Virus record (IMG/VR): IMGVR_UViG_3300036985_002314
Coordinates: 1 to 31,574 of that record
Source: a virus
Length of the DNA stretch: 31,574 nucleotides
Reading direction: 5' to 3' (one strand)
A program made the translations under genes and the position numbers. Shown here one piece after another: positions 10,101 through 19,470 of this stretch; the first letter of the stretch is position 1, and every line of letters starts with the position of its first letter. Below the pieces are notes generated by a model. The model saw nothing but the letters and a program-made list of their open reading frames with translations, made no database searches and was not told the DNA's origin.

Positions 10101-13100
10101 TGGTTTATCAGGAATATCAGGTATAAGTGGTACATCTGGCTTAAGCGGTACAAGTGGCTTATCAGGTCTATCAGGACTTTCAGGCCAATCAGGTCAAGTA
10201 GGAACAAGTGGTCTTTCAGGTGCTTCAGGATTAAGTGGCAGAAGTGGTCTTTCTGGTTTATCTGGTTTATCAGGTGAATCAGGTATATCAGGTCGTTCAG
10301 GTATAAGTGGTATTTCAGGTTTATCAGCGGCGACTGCAATTACTAACAATCAAAATAATTATGTTGTAACAGCTACAGGAAACTCAGCTACTCCATTTAA
10401 TGGTGAATCTGGTTTACAATATGGTGGTGAACAATTACAAGTAAGAAATTCAATAAATATTTCTAGTGGAAGTGAAAATTTTGAGATAAATCAAGGACCA
10501 AATCCTACCCAATCAATAGCTATTGGTAATGATATATTAACTAATAACATATCCGGATATTCAAATATTGGTATAGGTCAAAATGTAATTGGTAATAATA
10601 TAGATGGATTTCAGAATGTAGCTGTTGGTGGTGGCGCATTATATCAAAATGCAAATGGTGATGGTAATACAGCACTAGGATATTCATCTTTATCAAATGT
10701 TTCTGGTAGTTTTAATGTAGGTATTGGATGGGATGCTGGAGCAATGGGTGGTGGTGATTTATCAACATCAGCTTCAACATTTATAGGAGCAGGTTCTGCT
10801 CCAAATTCTAATAATCAAACTAATCAAATTGCTATAGGTTATCAAGCCGTAGGTAATGGCTCAAATACAACAGTAATAGGTAATACAAATACAGTTAGTA
10901 CACAATTACAAGGAACTATAACAGGTTCTGGAGTACAATTAACTTCTATACCTGTAGGTACAACTGAAACAAGAATATTAGTATCAAACGCTTCAGGAAA
11001 TGTATTTTATAGAACTAATTTAAGTTTAACTGGTTCATCAGGTTTATCAGGTGAAAGTGGTTTAAGTGGTCATTCAGGTTTATCAGGTTTATCAGGAACA
11101 TCAGGTATTGATGGTACATCAGGTTTATCAGGTTTAAGTGGTCGTTCAGGATTATCAGGAACTTCAGGCCAAATAGGAACTTCAGGACTTTCAGGCACAA
11201 GTGGCTTAAGTGGTACATCAGGACAAAACGGGGCTTCAGGCCAAGTAGGTACTTCAGGCTTAAGTGGAACAAGTGGCTTAAGCGGAACTTCAGGTCTTTC
11301 AGGTACATCAGGTCAAAATGGAGCATCAGGTCAAGTAGGAACATCAGGACTCTCAGGCCAATCAGGTATAAATGGTACAAGCGGTTTAAGCGGTACTTCA
11401 GGTTTAAGTGGAACATCAGGCCAAGTAGGAGCTTCAGGTCAAGTAGGTACTAGTGGTTTAAGCGGCACAAGTGGCTTAAGTGGTACATCAGGACAAAATG
11501 GGGCTTCAGGCCAAGTAGGTACAAGCGGTTTAAGCGGTACAAGTGGTTTAAGTGGCACATCAGGTTTATCTGGTACATCAGGCCAAAATGGTACTTCAGG
11601 TCAAGTTGGAACAAGTGGTTTAAGCGGTACTTCAGGATTATCAGGTACAAGTGGCTTAAGTGGTACATCAGGCCAAAATGGCGCCTCAGGACAAGTTGGT
11701 ACATCTGGTCTTTCAGGTACATCAGGTTTATCAGGTACAAGCGGTATTTCAGGTACTTCAGGACTTTCAGGAACATCAGGCCAAAATGGAGCTTCAGGCC
11801 AAGTTGGAACAAGTGGCTTAAGTGGTACAAGTGGTTTATCAGGAACTTCAGGACTTTCAGGAACATCAGGTCAAAACGGAGCTTCAGGTCAAGTTGGAAC
11901 TTCAGGACTTTCAGGTACAAGTGGTCTTTCAGGTACATCAGGTATCTCAGGCCAATCAGGTCAAGTAGGTGCTTCAGGACAAATAGGAACAAGTGGATTA
12001 AGCGGTACTTCAGGTTTATCAGGTACATCAGGTCTTTCAGGTCAATCAGGCCAAGTAGGAGCATCAGGACAAGTTGGAACAAGCGGTTTAAGCGGTACAA
12101 GTGGCTTAAGTGGTACAAGCGGTATTTCAGGTACATCAGGTCAAAATGGTGCTTCAGGACAAGTAGGAACATCAGGTCTTTCAGGCCAATCAGGTATAAA
12201 TGGTACAAGTGGTTTAAGTGGCACTTCAGGATTAAGTGGTACTTCAGGTCAAAATGGTGCTTCTGGACAAGTAGGTACTTCAGGCTTAAGCGGCACTAGT
12301 GGTTTAAGTGGCACAAGTGGTTTAAGTGGTACTTCAGGTCAAGTAGGAGCATCAGGTCAAGTTGGTACATCTGGTTTAAGCGGTACATCAGGACTTTCAG
12401 GTACAAGTGGTATATCAGGAGCTTCAGGACAAGTAGGAGCCTCAGGACAAGTAGGTACAAGTGGTTTATCAGGAACATCTGGTTTATCAGGTTTAAGTGG
12501 CCGTTCAGGTTTATCAGGCCAATCAGGTATAAATGGGGCTTCAGGCCAAGTTGGTACTTCAGGATTAAGTGGCACCTCAGGATTAAGTGGGACTAGTGGT
12601 TTAAGTGGCACATCAGGTCAAAACGGAGCATCAGGACAAGTAGGAACAAGTGGTTTATCAGGAACATCTGGTTTATCAGGAACTTCAGGCCAAGTAGGAG
12701 CCTCAGGACAAGTTGGTACTTCAGGCTTAAGTGGAACTTCAGGTCTTTCAGGTCAATCAGGCCAAGTTGGGGCTTCAGGCCAAGTTGGAACAAGTGGTTT
12801 ATCAGGAACATCAGGCTTATCAGGAACATCAGGTCAAAATGGCGCATCAGGACAAGTAGGTACAAGTGGCTTAAGTGGTACAAGCGGTTTATCAGGAACT
12901 TCAGGTCAAGTCGGAGCATCAGGACAAGTTGGTACTAGTGGTTTAAGTGGCACAAGCGGTTTAAGCGGCACTTCAGGAGCTTCAGGACAAGTAGGTGCTT
13001 CAGGTCAAGTAGGAACATCAGGTTTATCAGGCCAATCAGGCCAAGTCGGAGCTTCAGGACAAGTTGGTACTTCAGGTCTTTCAGGAACATCAGGTTTATC

Positions 13101-15021
13101 AGGTACATCAGGCCAAGTTGGAGCTTCAGGTCAAGTAGGTACTTCAGGTCTAAGTGGAACATCAGGTTTATCAGGTTTATCAGGTAGATCAGGACTTTCC
13201 GGTACATCAGGCCAAAACGGCGCTTCAGGTCAAGTCGGAACATCAGGTCTCTCAGGTACTTCAGGTCAAGTAGGAGCCTCAGGACAAGTTGGAACAAGTG
13301 GATTAAGTGGTACTTCAGGTCAAGTAGGAGCATCGGGCCAAGTAGGAGCATCAGGCCAAGTTGGTACTTCAGGTCTCTCAGGTACATCAGGTCAAAATGG
13401 TGCTTCAGGCCAAGTTGGTACTTCAGGTTTAAGCGGTACATCTGGTCAAAATGGTGCTTCAGGCCAAGTTGGAACAAGTGGCTTGTCAGGTACAAGTGGT
13501 GCTTCAGGTCAAGTAGGAGCTTCAGGTCAAGTAGGAACATCAGGTCTCTCAGGTACTTCAGGCCAAGTAGGAGCCTCAGGTCAAGTTGGTGCTTCAGGAC
13601 AAGTAGGTACTAGTGGTTTAAGTGGTACATCAGGCCAAAACGGCGCTTCAGGTCAAGTTGGTACTTCAGGATTAAGCGGTACATCAGGTCAAAATGGTGC
13701 CTCAGGTCAAGTAGGAGCATCAGGTCAAGTTGGAACATCAGGTCTTTCAGGAACATCAGGTCAAAATGGTGCTTCGGGACAGGTTGGTGCATCAGGACAA
13801 GTAGGTACAAGTGGTTTAAGCGGTACTTCAGGTCAAAATGGTGCTTCAGGACAGGTTGGTGCATCCGGACAAGTTGGTACTTCAGGTCTAAGTGGTACTT
13901 CAGGTCAAAATGGTGCCTCAGGACAAGTTGGAGCTTCAGGTCAAGTTGGAACAAGTGGTTTATCAGGTACAAGTGGTGCTTCAGGTCAAGTTGGTGCTTC
14001 AGGTCAAGTAGGTACATCAGGACTTTCAGGAACATCAGGCCAAAACGGTGCCTCAGGTCAAGTTGGTGCATCAGGACAAGTAGGTACAAGCGGTTTAAGT
14101 GGTACATCAGGTCAAAATGGCGCCTCAGGTCAAGTTGGAGCTTCAGGACAAGTTGGAACAAGTGGATTAAGTGGTACATCAGGCCAAGTAGGCGCTTCTG
14201 GTCAAGTAGGAGCCTCAGGTCAAGTCGGAGCCTCAGGTCAAATCGGAGCTTCAGGACAAGTAGGAACATCAGGACTTTCAGGTTTATCAGGCCTAGTAGG
14301 ACCAGTAGCAGGATCAGCAAATCAAGTAGTTTATAAAAATGGATCTAACGTAGCATCAACAACATCAAGTTTTGCATTTACTGATACTAATGGCTCAATA
14401 GCATTATCAGGAACCGCCCCTATATCATTAACAGGAACAGGTACAGGTAATGATCAAACATTGATATATAATAATACAACTAACTACACAATGTTAGATT
14501 TATCATCATCTTACCCTTATTTAAATATTAAACGAAGAGGACAAGGTACTTCAACATTATGGGTAGATGGTGCTAATTTTAGAGTAGGTATAAATGGAAT
14601 AACATCACCAGCTCAAAGTTTACATGTTTCTGGAGAAATTATAGCAACAGGAAATATCACAGCTTATTATTCAGATGAAAGACTTAAAAAAGATATTGAA
14701 CCATTAACTCAAGCTTTAGATAAAGTTAATACATTACAAGCTGTAACTTATTACCAAAATGAATTAGCTGATGTATATTTAGAACCTAACACAGAAAAAC
14801 AAATTGGTGTTTTAGCTCAAAATATACAAAAAGTATTACCAGAAGTAGTTAAACCAGCACCTTTTGATATTATTAGAGATGAAAATGATAAAATAGTTAG
14901 TAAAACTGGTGAAAATTACTTAACAGTACAATATGAAAAAGTAGTACCATTATTAATTGCTGCTATTCAAGAGTTAAATGATAAAGTAAATAATTTAGAA
15001 GAACAACTTAAAAATAAATAG
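4171..15021 (+). CDS. Giant Gly-X-Ser repeat tail fibre with C-terminal S74 chaperone
   Basis: This 3616-residue protein is built of a short N-terminal anchor (1-35), three Gly-X-Y repeat blocks (36-1416, 1591-2052, 2288-3377) and three folded parts. In the repeats Y is almost always Ser and X is Leu, Thr, Ile, Gln, Val or Ala; there is no Pro or Lys in the blocks. Island 1417-1590 looks like a beta-sandwich. Island 2053-2287 contains YadA-like beta-roll repeats (about 2115-2240, NTALGY-type motifs). The end (3378-3616) has a beta-rich stem and then an S74 intramolecular chaperone starting [15 protein letters not shown]. The S74 catalytic pair is Ser3501 and Lys3506; known members cut at this Ser after trimer assembly, which would release about 115 residues. 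The start overlaps the gp15-like gene by 14 bases. The role as a trimeric host-recognition fibre is inferred from architecture. Confidence 0.85.
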   Translation: MARINNSIPRNNVRFLDQVSIASFEVPTAASGSGGGTSGLSGLSGLSGESGLSGASGFGTSGLSGLSGLSGIGSSGISGLSGLSGLTGAGTSGLSGLSGTSGQNGASGLSGLSGTSGISGTSGQNGASGQIGTSGLSGTSGLSGTSGQNGASGQVGTSGLSGTSGIDGTSGLSGTSGLSGTSGLSGTSGQVGASGQIGTSGLSGTSGLLGTSGLSGTSGQNGASGQVGTSGLSGQSGIDGASGQIGTSGLSGASGLLGTSGFSGQSGQVGASGQIGTSGLSGTSGQNGASGQVGTSGLSGTSGLSGTSGQNGASGQIGTSGLSGTSGQNGASGQVGTSGLSGQSGIDGASGQIGTSGLSGQSGINGTSGLSGTSGTNGTSGLSGTSGLSGIGTSGLSGLSGTSGTNGASGTSGLSGTSGIDGISGLSGTSGLSGTSGLSGAGASGLSGTSGLSGLSGTSGTNGTSGLSGLSGTSGLSGTSGLSGLGLSGLSGESGLSGTSGLSGTSGLSGTSGLSGTGESGLSGLSGTSGTNGTSGLSGTSGIDGVSGLSGTSGISGLSGIGTSGLSGTSGLSGQSGTNGTSGLSGLSGTSGIDGTSGLSGTSGLSGTSGLSGVGTSGISGTSGLSGLSGTSGTNGDSGLSGASGLSGTSGLSGLSGLGLSGLSGLSGLSGTSGTSGLSGQSGTGESGLSGLSGTSGQSGLSGTSGTNGDSGLSGTSGLSGLSGIGTSGLSGTSGLSGQSGINGTSGLSGLSGTSGLDGTSGLSGLSGLSGLSGIGTSGLSGTSGLSGESGLSGINGTSGISGTSGLSGTSGTNGDSGLSGLSGTLGISGLSGTSGLSGTSGLSGLSGTSGLNGISGLSGLSGTSGTNGDSGLSGLSGISGISGTSGLSGTSGTNGDSGLSGLSGTSGLSGTLGTSGLSGASGLSGLNGDSGLSGLSGLSGLLGTSGLSGTSGISGLEGTSGISGLSGIVGTSGLSGLSGTVGTSGLSGLSGTSGINGDSGLSGLSGLSGLSGIGTSGISGTSGLSGNSGLSGLSGISGTSGISGISGLSGTSGISGLNGTSGLSGLSGESGLSGISGLSGLSGTLGTSGLSGLSGTSGISGTSGISGINGDGQSGASGLSGTSGLSGTSGLSGLSGQSGTNGTSGLSGLSGTSGTNGDSGLSGTSGISGLSGVSGLSGTSGTSGLSGESGLSGLLGTSGISGTSGTSGLSGTSGLSGESGLSGINGISGISGTSGLSGLSGESGLSGQLGSSGLSGTSGLSGLSGTSGISGQSGLNGDAQSGASGFSGLSGLSGTSGQSGLSGQSGINGTSGLSGTSGLSGTSGLDGTGGTSGLSGTSGLSGTSGLDGISGLSGLSGLSGISGTSGLDGTGGTSGLSGASGLSGASGLSGTSGLSGLSGTSGLSGQSGLSGTSGLQGITAGQTYYFNESQNSDVSGYKVLSATPSTASQQTVTTNLTGNQQNVLVSDYITPQLGFAVIPAGVQRFHLHYLKPASNNDIDAYVEIQLADSSGTPIGPTITSNIALIGWVSNVIPVEVNVDIVLPTTTIDPTNRMIVRLYLNNNTASSKSVIYYTEGNSYYSFVVTTVGSIGNSGLSGTSGLSGTSGLSGLSGLSGLSGLSGTSGTSGLSGTSGLDGTGGTSGLSGLSGTSGLSGLSGINGTSGLSGTSGISGTSGLSGTSGLDGTGGTSGLSGTSGLSGTSGLSGTSGIDGTSGLSGTSGLSGTSGLSGLSGTSGLSGLSGISGTSGLDGTGGTSGLSGTSGLSGTSGLSGTSGLSGVSGLSGTSGLSGTSGISGLSGLSGISGIDGTSGLSGLSGTSGLSGTSGQNGASGQVGTSGLSGTSGLSGTSGLSGTSGQNGASGQVGTSGLSGESGQVGTSGLSGTSGLSGTSGQNGASGQIGTSGLSGTSGLSGTLGTSGLSGTSGIDGTSGLSGTSGLSGTSGLSGTSGQVGTSGLSGQSGIDGASGQVGTSGLSGTSGLSGISGISGTSGLSGTSGLSGLSGLSGQSGQVGTSGLSGASGLSGRSGLSGLSGLSGESGISGRSGISGISGLSAATAITNNQNNYVVTATGNSATPFNGESGLQYGGEQLQVRNSINISSGSENFEINQGPNPTQSIAIGNDILTNNISGYSNIGIGQNVIGNNIDGFQNVAVGGGALYQNANGDGNTALGYSSLSNVSGSFNVGIGWDAGAMGGGDLSTSASTFIGAGSAPNSNNQTNQIAIGYQAVGNGSNTTVIGNTNTVSTQLQGTITGSGVQLTSIPVGTTETRILVSNASGNVFYRTNLSLTGSSGLSGESGLSGHSGLSGLSGTSGIDGTSGLSGLSGRSGLSGTSGQIGTSGLSGTSGLSGTSGQNGASGQVGTSGLSGTSGLSGTSGLSGTSGQNGASGQVGTSGLSGQSGINGTSGLSGTSGLSGTSGQVGASGQVGTSGLSGTSGLSGTSGQNGASGQVGTSGLSGTSGLSGTSGLSGTSGQNGTSGQVGTSGLSGTSGLSGTSGLSGTSGQNGASGQVGTSGLSGTSGLSGTSGISGTSGLSGTSGQNGASGQVGTSGLSGTSGLSGTSGLSGTSGQNGASGQVGTSGLSGTSGLSGTSGISGQSGQVGASGQIGTSGLSGTSGLSGTSGLSGQSGQVGASGQVGTSGLSGTSGLSGTSGISGTSGQNGASGQVGTSGLSGQSGINGTSGLSGTSGLSGTSGQNGASGQVGTSGLSGTSGLSGTSGLSGTSGQVGASGQVGTSGLSGTSGLSGTSGISGASGQVGASGQVGTSGLSGTSGLSGLSGRSGLSGQSGINGASGQVGTSGLSGTSGLSGTSGLSGTSGQNGASGQVGTSGLSGTSGLSGTSGQVGASGQVGTSGLSGTSGLSGQSGQVGASGQVGTSGLSGTSGLSGTSGQNGASGQVGTSGLSGTSGLSGTSGQVGASGQVGTSGLSGTSGLSGTSGASGQVGASGQVGTSGLSGQSGQVGASGQVGTSGLSGTSGLSGTSGQVGASGQVGTSGLSGTSGLSGLSGRSGLSGTSGQNGASGQVGTSGLSGTSGQVGASGQVGTSGLSGTSGQVGASGQVGASGQVGTSGLSGTSGQNGASGQVGTSGLSGTSGQNGASGQVGTSGLSGTSGASGQVGASGQVGTSGLSGTSGQVGASGQVGASGQVGTSGLSGTSGQNGASGQVGTSGLSGTSGQNGASGQVGASGQVGTSGLSGTSGQNGASGQVGASGQVGTSGLSGTSGQNGASGQVGASGQVGTSGLSGTSGQNGASGQVGASGQVGTSGLSGTSGASGQVGASGQVGTSGLSGTSGQNGASGQVGASGQVGTSGLSGTSGQNGASGQVGASGQVGTSGLSGTSGQVGASGQVGASGQVGASGQIGASGQVGTSGLSGLSGLVGPVAGSANQVVYKNGSNVASTTSSFAFTDTNGSIALSGTAPISLTGTGTGNDQTLIYNNTTNYTMLDLSSSYPYLNIKRRGQGTSTLWVDGANFRVGINGITSPAQSLHVSGEIIATGNITAYYSDERLKKDIEPLTQALDKVNTLQAVTYYQNELADVYLEPNTEKQIGVLAQNIQKVLPEVVKPAPFDIIRDENDKIVSKTGENYLTVQYEKVVPLLIAAIQELNDKVNNLEEQLKNK
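4276..8418 (+). repeat. Gly-X-Ser coding repeat block 1 (9-nt triplet units)
   Basis: Tandem 9-base units of the form GGN-NNN-(TCA/AGT/AGC/TCT) encode about 1380 residues of Gly-X-Ser. Typical pairs are Gly-Leu-Ser Gly-Thr-Ser, with Gly-Thr-Asn Gly-Asp-Ser inserts. This block has many two-residue breaks in the triplet phase (GF, GI, GA, GL, GV, GD before the next Gly), such as GASGFGTSG and GLSGIGSSG. Confidence 0.95.
8419..8940 (+). other. Folded island in the first fibre, probable beta-sandwich
   Basis: Residues 1417-1590 of the giant fibre are non-repetitive. They begin with a TYYFNES segment, include [13 protein letters not shown], and end with [15 protein letters not shown]. Alternating hydrophobic strands and the aromatic ends suggest a jelly-roll or similar beta-sandwich. 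Domains of this look occur in the middle of phage collagen-like fibres, and I infer a spacer or sugar/receptor-binding role. Confidence 0.6.
8941..10326 (+). repeat. Gly-X-Ser coding repeat block 2
   Basis: About 460 residues (1591-2052) of uninterrupted Gly-X-Y. The first half repeats a [13 protein letters not shown] phrase several times; the second half changes to [13 protein letters not shown] phrases, foreshadowing block 3. It ends in Arg-containing triplets (GRSG) before the island at 2053. Confidence 0.95.
10327..11031 (+). other. YadA-like beta-roll island in the first fibre
   Basis: Residues 2053-2287. It starts with a segment nearly identical to one in the second fibre ([11 protein letters not shown], then TPF.GES). 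At about 2115-2240 come repeats of roughly 14 residues with the pattern N-x-A-[IVL]-G, such as [33 protein letters not shown] and QIAIGYQAV. This is the left-handed beta-roll signature of trimeric adhesin heads. Confidence 0.75.
11032..14301 (+). repeat. Gly-X-Ser coding repeat block 3
   Basis: About 1090 residues (2288-3377) of Gly-X-Y in which I found no phase break. It is dominated by [18 protein letters not shown] phrases, so X is often Gln and Val, unlike block 1 where Leu and Thr dominate. It ends in GLVGPVAGS, where the first Pro appears and the repeat gives way to the C-terminal stem. Confidence 0.95.
13678..14172 (+). repeat. 72-bp higher-order tandem repeat
   Basis: A 24-residue unit ([15 protein letters not shown], then GQVGTSGLS) is repeated four times in a row (13678-13965), once in a 63-base form lacking the GQN triplet (13966-14028), and twice more (14029-14172). 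Copies agree in amino acids but differ by synonymous bases. This looks like recent unit duplication at the end of block 3. Confidence 0.9.
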
Positions 15022-15023
15022 TT

Positions 15024-15617
15024 ATGACTATAACAGGCTCAGGTAATCCACTTTCACTAAATGATTTAAATATAGAGTTTGGAAACGCGGGATCAGACCA
15101 ACTTTCATTATCCCAATCATTTGCCGGTACTTTTGCTCAATATGGTGCTATAAATCGAAATACTACAGCAGGTCAAACTGTATATAGTGTATATACTGCA
15201 GGTACAGATTTTGCTTTAAATACATTTTATAGTTATAATGATCTTGAAAATAATTATTGGGATTATTTATTTGATATGAATGCTTTTGATGGTACTTATG
15301 ATGTGAATTTAGATGTTGCATTAGGTAGTAGTAATTATATTTATATAAACACAGTAGTTGGTGGTACAAAAGATGAATCAGCTGGTTATGTTGATACTAC
15401 ATTCACAGGAGGATCTGGAGGAGCTGATTTACTTTTAAGGATAAGAACTCAATCTAATATGCCTCCTTATGTTGATATAACCGTTACTGATCCTGATACA
15501 AGCACTGCATTAGTTTCATTAACAAATGAGGATCCACTTAATTATAGTCCTGCTGTTCCTTTATGCACAATATATGGATATCAACGATTTCAAATGACTT
15601 TATATTTTCACGGATAA
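15024..15617 (+). CDS. Fibre-associated virion protein with SLNDLN-type N-terminus
   Basis: The 197-residue protein starts two bases after the giant fibre gene. Its N-terminus, GNPLSLNDLNIEFG followed by QLSLSQSF, is the 'isLnDi..EfG....qiSL' motif that begins many phage structural and tail-fibre-linked proteins; I know the motif but not a proven function for it. The rest is rich in Tyr, Asp, Thr and Asn with beta-type patterns (for example YVDITVTDPDTSTALVSL), ending in QMTLYFHG, consistent with a beta-sandwich. It has no membrane segment. A fibre-tip, fibre-connector or minor tail protein is likely from the motif and the place. Confidence 0.7.
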   Translation: MTITGSGNPLSLNDLNIEFGNAGSDQLSLSQSFAGTFAQYGAINRNTTAGQTVYSVYTAGTDFALNTFYSYNDLENNYWDYLFDMNAFDGTYDVNLDVALGSSNYIYINTVVGGTKDESAGYVDTTFTGGSGGADLLLRIRTQSNMPPYVDITVTDPDTSTALVSLTNEDPLNYSPAVPLCTIYGYQRFQMTLYFHG

Positions 15618-15618
15618 T

Positions 15619-15634
15619 TAATATTTATAATAAA
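15619..15634 (+). promoter_or_regulatory. Late-promoter-like motif
   Basis: AATATTTATAATAAAA is a full copy of the recurring motif. The TATAAT hexamer is at 15626-15631, and only 8 bases separate it from the ATG at 15640. Confidence 0.55.
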
Positions 15635-15639
15635 ACAAA

Positions 15640-15954
15640 ATGGCAATACAAGTAACAAACTTTACTACAAACTGGAAATACGAATATATTTCTCCTCAAC
15701 CATTTCCTGATACTAATTTACTTTATATGACAGGAAGTTATATTTTAGTTAGTTATGAAAACCTTAATTCACCTTATATAAACATAGTAGGAAAAATAAC
15801 CAATAACAATGATCCTGGAGCTAAAGTTTTAGATACTATAATGTATTATTCTGTAGAACCAAATGAATCTGATTTATTAAATTTTAGTCATAATTATATT
15901 ATAAATCAATTAACAACTCTTAATCCTGGGATAACATTTACAAAAATACCTTAA
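15640..15954 (+). CDS. Unknown small protein
   Basis: A 104-residue product with no family I recognise. It is rich in Asn, Tyr, Ile and Thr, acidic to neutral, with no signal peptide or clear membrane helix. The segment SYILVSYENLNSPYINIVGKI suggests paired beta strands and the last 30 residues (LLNFSHNYIINQL) a helix. It has its own full promoter-like motif with the start codon 6 bases after it. It stands between the fibre-associated gene and the glycosyltransferases, so a role in fibre assembly or decoration is possible but not shown. Confidence 0.65.
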   Translation: MAIQVTNFTTNWKYEYISPQPFPDTNLLYMTGSYILVSYENLNSPYINIVGKITNNNDPGAKVLDTIMYYSVEPNESDLLNFSHNYIINQLTTLNPGITFTKIP

Positions 15955-15984
15955 TTTAAATTTGGAATTTTAATACTAAATTAT

Positions 15985-16000
15985 TATATTTATTAGTAAA
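15985..16000 (+). promoter_or_regulatory. Late-promoter-like motif
   Basis: TATATTTATTAGTAAA, 12 bases before the ATG at 16013, carries the ATATTTAT core but not the TATAAT hexamer. It would drive the two glycosyltransferase genes. Confidence 0.4.
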
Positions 16001-16012
16001 TACAATTAAGTT

Positions 16013-17344
16013 ATGACCCAAAATGATAAAATAACAGTTATCATTCATACGGAGAATGAAACTAAGTTATTAACTTTATTAGATCAATTACATCAACATC
16101 CCTTAAAGTCTCAATTTTATACTTTACAAGTTAATTGTAAAGATATTACCCCTTGGACTGATCCAATCATATTAGATAAATTAATTACTTTAGCAAGTAA
16201 TAATTACGCTATTACACCTACCCAAAATCAATCTGTTTCTTCATTAGTAGAACTTATATCTAAAACTAAAACTGAATATAGTTTAATTATAGATGAGTCT
16301 AATACACACTTTGATGTTAAAGAATGGGATACACTGTATAATACCATTTTATTAGCAAAAACTAATGACTTATCACGCCTGAATTGGGACATTAAATATC
16401 AATCTATAACATGGTTTATAGCGGATTTAATTAGTCAAAAAACAAAATTTAAATTTGCTTTAGATAATACATCTGATTCAAAACGATATAATAAAAAAGT
16501 GAATCATCTTTTATTTTATGAACGAATTATTTATATAGATGGTGGATTAGGTGACCATGTTATGGCTTATCCATTATTAGAAAAAATAGGTAAAGATTGT
16601 TATATATCTTGTATATATCCATTTTCTTTAAAACATATTGAATGTAAAGGATTTATAGATTGGACAGATGAGTTATTTGGAGGCTATAAAAGATTTGTTT
16701 ACAGTTATGGTTCAGCAAATAATTCATATACAATTATAGAAGCGTTTTTTGAAATGTATGGAGAAAAACGAGAAAAAAAAGATATATTAAATTATACAGG
16801 ACCTAAAACAAAATTTGAAAATAACACAGGTAAACCATTAGCTTTAGTTTGCACTACAGCAGCTAAAGTAGGAGGACAAGAATCTAATAAAGATTGGTCT
16901 GATCTTAAGTGGTTTAAATTAATATTTGAATTAAAACAACAAGGTTATCATATCATACAAGTAGGATCTCATAAAGATGATCAATTACCTACTACTTATT
17001 TAGAAGGTTATCCAAATGTACCTATATGTTTAGGAGGAGTAGATGGTAAATTTTTAGATAAATCAATTCCTGAATTGGCTGGTTTAATTGAAGAAGCTAG
17101 TTTATGGTTAAGTGTAGATACATTTTTTCATCATTTTGCCTCTTCTGTAAATCCATTTACTGGAGTTTGTTTGACTCCATTCTACAACAATCATGCTAAA
17201 CATTATGGTGTAAAGTATGTAGAAAAAGATTGTGGTAAAAATTACCATGATAGAAGATGGTGGTTAGATTCTCAACAACCAGAAAGAAAAGAATGTATGA
17301 ATTTAATTCAAGTAAAAGATATATTAAATATTTTAAATAAGTAA
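16013..17344 (+). CDS. GT9-like glycosyltransferase with N-terminal GT-A-like region
   Basis: The 443-residue protein has two parts. Residues 1-130 (KITVIIHTENETKLLTLLDQL, later YSLIIDESN) look like a shortened or degenerate GT-A nucleotide-sugar fold. Residues 170-440 resemble family GT9 (heptosyltransferase type): IDGGLGDHVMAYPLL with the loop at Gly177-Asp181, a KDWSDLKWFKLI helix after a small-residue strand, IIQVGS, and the acceptor-side motif SVDTFFHHFASS with Asp369 and His373/His374. GT9 enzymes move heptose or similar sugars from ADP- or other nucleotide carriers; substrate here is unknown. It is followed after two bases by a second glycosyltransferase, both between the giant fibre genes, so the target may be fibre Ser/Thr residues. 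Host surface glycan is the alternative target. Confidence 0.82.
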   Translation: MTQNDKITVIIHTENETKLLTLLDQLHQHPLKSQFYTLQVNCKDITPWTDPIILDKLITLASNNYAITPTQNQSVSSLVELISKTKTEYSLIIDESNTHFDVKEWDTLYNTILLAKTNDLSRLNWDIKYQSITWFIADLISQKTKFKFALDNTSDSKRYNKKVNHLLFYERIIYIDGGLGDHVMAYPLLEKIGKDCYISCIYPFSLKHIECKGFIDWTDELFGGYKRFVYSYGSANNSYTIIEAFFEMYGEKREKKDILNYTGPKTKFENNTGKPLALVCTTAAKVGGQESNKDWSDLKWFKLIFELKQQGYHIIQVGSHKDDQLPTTYLEGYPNVPICLGGVDGKFLDKSIPELAGLIEEASLWLSVDTFFHHFASSVNPFTGVCLTPFYNNHAKHYGVKYVEKDCGKNYHDRRWWLDSQQPERKECMNLIQVKDILNILNK

Positions 17345-17346
17345 CA

Positions 17347-19134
17347 ATGTTAAAAACTAAATTAACTTGGTTAGCTAAATATGATGATTATGCATCAATG
17401 GGAATCTTATCTCAGCGGTTATTAGAACAATTAAATGATACTGTAGATTTAGCTTGTAAACCAATTATTGGAACAACAGAAACTAAAAATCCATTAATTC
17501 ATACTTTATTAAATAAGCCATTAAACAAAGAATTAGGAATTATGTTTTCTTATCCTGATGGTATAAATAATTTAAATGAATTTAAAACTAAAGTAATTTA
17601 TACTGGAGTAGATACAACAGGAGAAGCGGGTCAATTTGTAGCTAATGGAAACAATGCTGATTTTTTTATAACACCTTCTAATATATCAAAAAATAGAATA
17701 AAAAACTTTGGTATTAAAAAACCTATATTTGTATTACCACATGGGATTGATCCTGAAGTATTTAAATATACACCTAGAATTAAAGGAGATAAATTTAAAT
17801 TTTTATATGTTGGTGAATGTTCGGATAGAAAAGGTATATTTCATACTTTAAATGCTTTTATTGATTTATTTGGTAATAGTGATAGTGTAGAATTACATAT
17901 TAAATCGAATGATGCTATGTTATTTTACAACAGTAAAGAAGTAAAAGACATTATAAAAGATTATACTAATATATTTTGGCATATAAGTGATGAAGGACAT
18001 GATAGAGTAATTGAATTATATAAAGAATGTCACGCTTATGTTTATCCATCTAGAGGTGATTCGTTTGGAATGACTTTATTAGAAGCTATAGCTTGTGGAT
18101 TACCAACAATAGCAACTTCAGAACCAGGAGCAACAGAATTAATTAAAGGTAGATATTATAATGTTTCTACTAAATCAGTACCTGTTAAAAATCATCCTTG
18201 GTTTAAAGGAGAATGGGGTGAACCTAATCTTCAAGATTTAATAAAACATATGAAATATGTTTATGACCATTATGATTTAATTATTGAAAGTAAAGAGCTA
18301 AAAGAAAACTCAGACTATGTTAGAGAAAATTATTCTTGGGAAAAAATAGCTAATATATTTAAAAATGATATTTTACCTAAATTAGTAAAATCATCTAAAA
18401 TAACTAAAGTAATTACTTTATTAACTTCATTTGATAGACCTCATCATATAGAAAATATGATGAACTCTTTAAAAGAAATAAGAGAACCAGATTTAATAAA
18501 TGATGTTTATATAGTTGATAATTCAAATCCACAATATAAAAATGATACAGTAAAAACTGTAACTAAAAATTTAGATAAATATTTTACATTATATAATTCA
18601 AAATTTAATTTAGGTCAACGAGGTGCTTTACTTCAAATGTTAGAAGATGTAAATTTAGATGATTATGATTTTATTCAATTTACAGATCAAGATAATTTAT
18701 TTTTAGAACCAATAAGTACTTATTGTAATATATTAAATCAATTTCCAGACAAATATATAACTACAGGATATTTAAGTAAAGAACATGAAGAAATAAAATG
18801 GATTGAAACTCAATTTGGACGTTTATGTGAAAAAAAGGCATGTAGAGCAGGACATATGATGTTTAGAGTTAAAGATTTTAAAAATATGTTACCTATACAT
18901 TTAGATAGTCAACATGGTACATCATGGAATTCATCTTGGAATGCTGGTTTAGATTGGGAATTAATGTATTGGAATTCTAAAGCACCAGGACAATTAACAC
19001 AAGGTACATTTACATTATGTGTACCTGGTGGTGTAGTTCATAAAGGTTTAGATAGCACATTTGATGCTAGAGATATTGAAAAAGATGAATATACTTTAGA
19101 AGAGTTAATAGAATTAAGAAAAAATAAATTTTAA
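17347..19134 (+). CDS. Two-domain glycosyltransferase (GT4-like plus GT2-like)
   Basis: This 595-residue protein joins two transferase domains. The N-terminal GT-B part (1-340) has the GT4 core: FLYVGECSDRKG at about 152-163, then YPSRGDSFGMTLLEAIACG with the nucleotide-sugar-binding Glu246, then a TSEPGATE turn. The C-terminal GT-A part (about 352-595) begins ITKVITLLTSFDRP, a GT2-type start, has DNS in YIVDNSN, and carries FTDQDN with Asp447 and Asp449, a DxD-type metal site. A WELMYW segment near 537 and a CVPGGVVHKG segment may form the acceptor side. Such fusions can build a two-sugar glycan. It lies two bases after the GT9-like gene and is probably cotranscribed with it. Both active sites look intact. 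Confidence 0.85.
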   Translation: MLKTKLTWLAKYDDYASMGILSQRLLEQLNDTVDLACKPIIGTTETKNPLIHTLLNKPLNKELGIMFSYPDGINNLNEFKTKVIYTGVDTTGEAGQFVANGNNADFFITPSNISKNRIKNFGIKKPIFVLPHGIDPEVFKYTPRIKGDKFKFLYVGECSDRKGIFHTLNAFIDLFGNSDSVELHIKSNDAMLFYNSKEVKDIIKDYTNIFWHISDEGHDRVIELYKECHAYVYPSRGDSFGMTLLEAIACGLPTIATSEPGATELIKGRYYNVSTKSVPVKNHPWFKGEWGEPNLQDLIKHMKYVYDHYDLIIESKELKENSDYVRENYSWEKIANIFKNDILPKLVKSSKITKVITLLTSFDRPHHIENMMNSLKEIREPDLINDVYIVDNSNPQYKNDTVKTVTKNLDKYFTLYNSKFNLGQRGALLQMLEDVNLDDYDFIQFTDQDNLFLEPISTYCNILNQFPDKYITTGYLSKEHEEIKWIETQFGRLCEKKACRAGHMMFRVKDFKNMLPIHLDSQHGTSWNSSWNAGLDWELMYWNSKAPGQLTQGTFTLCVPGGVVHKGLDSTFDARDIEKDEYTLEELIELRKNKF

Positions 19135-19156
19135 TTTGGATCTTTAAAATATCTTT

Positions 19157-19176
19157 GTATATTTATATATATAAAC
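19157..19176 (+). promoter_or_regulatory. Late-promoter-like motif, extended
   Basis: GTATATTTATATATATAAAC has the ATATTTATA core followed by TATATATAAAC. An almost identical variant occurs at 27725-27746. The next start is at 19204, 27 bases downstream. Confidence 0.45.
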
Positions 19177-19203
19177 TTAACCCATAAAACCCATTAAAAA
19201 ATT

Positions 19204-19470
19204 ATGTCATCACTTTTAATTTTTATTGTAGCTATATTATTAGTAGCAATTATTATTGTATCTGCACTTGTAGGAAAAGAAAAAATATCTACAGATACTA
19301 AACCAAATTCTTTATTCCCTGTTGAAGACTATCCTCATTTTGAAGACGCTCCAGTAGTAGAAGAAAAACCATTTACTGAACATACACAGTCAGTGAAAAA
19401 GAAAAAATATTACTATAGTAATAAAACAAAATCAACTAAAAAACCAAAACAAGTTAAAGCTAATCAATAA
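19204..19470 (+). CDS. Small single-pass membrane protein
   Basis: The 88-residue product starts with a hydrophobic helix at about residues 4-23 (LLIFIVAILLVAIIIVSALV), followed by GKEK and an acidic middle (VEDYPHFEDAPVVEEKP) and a Lys-rich tail with KKKKYYY. The charge pattern suggests a signal-anchored protein, probably with the Lys-rich tail in the cytoplasm, though topology is not certain. It overlaps the next gene by one base (TAATG). The function is unknown. A lysis helper (holin or spanin-like) or a membrane partner of the glycosyltransferases would both suit its size, and nothing in the sequence decides between them. Confidence 0.7.
   Translation: MSSLLIFIVAILLVAIIIVSALVGKEKISTDTKPNSLFPVEDYPHFEDAPVVEEKPFTEHTQSVKKKKYYYSNKTKSTKKPKQVKANQ

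Noticed and set aside
4276-14301. Regularly spaced repeats suggesting a CRISPR array
   Set aside because: The units are 9-base coding triplets without unique spacers, and they lie in one continuous reading frame.
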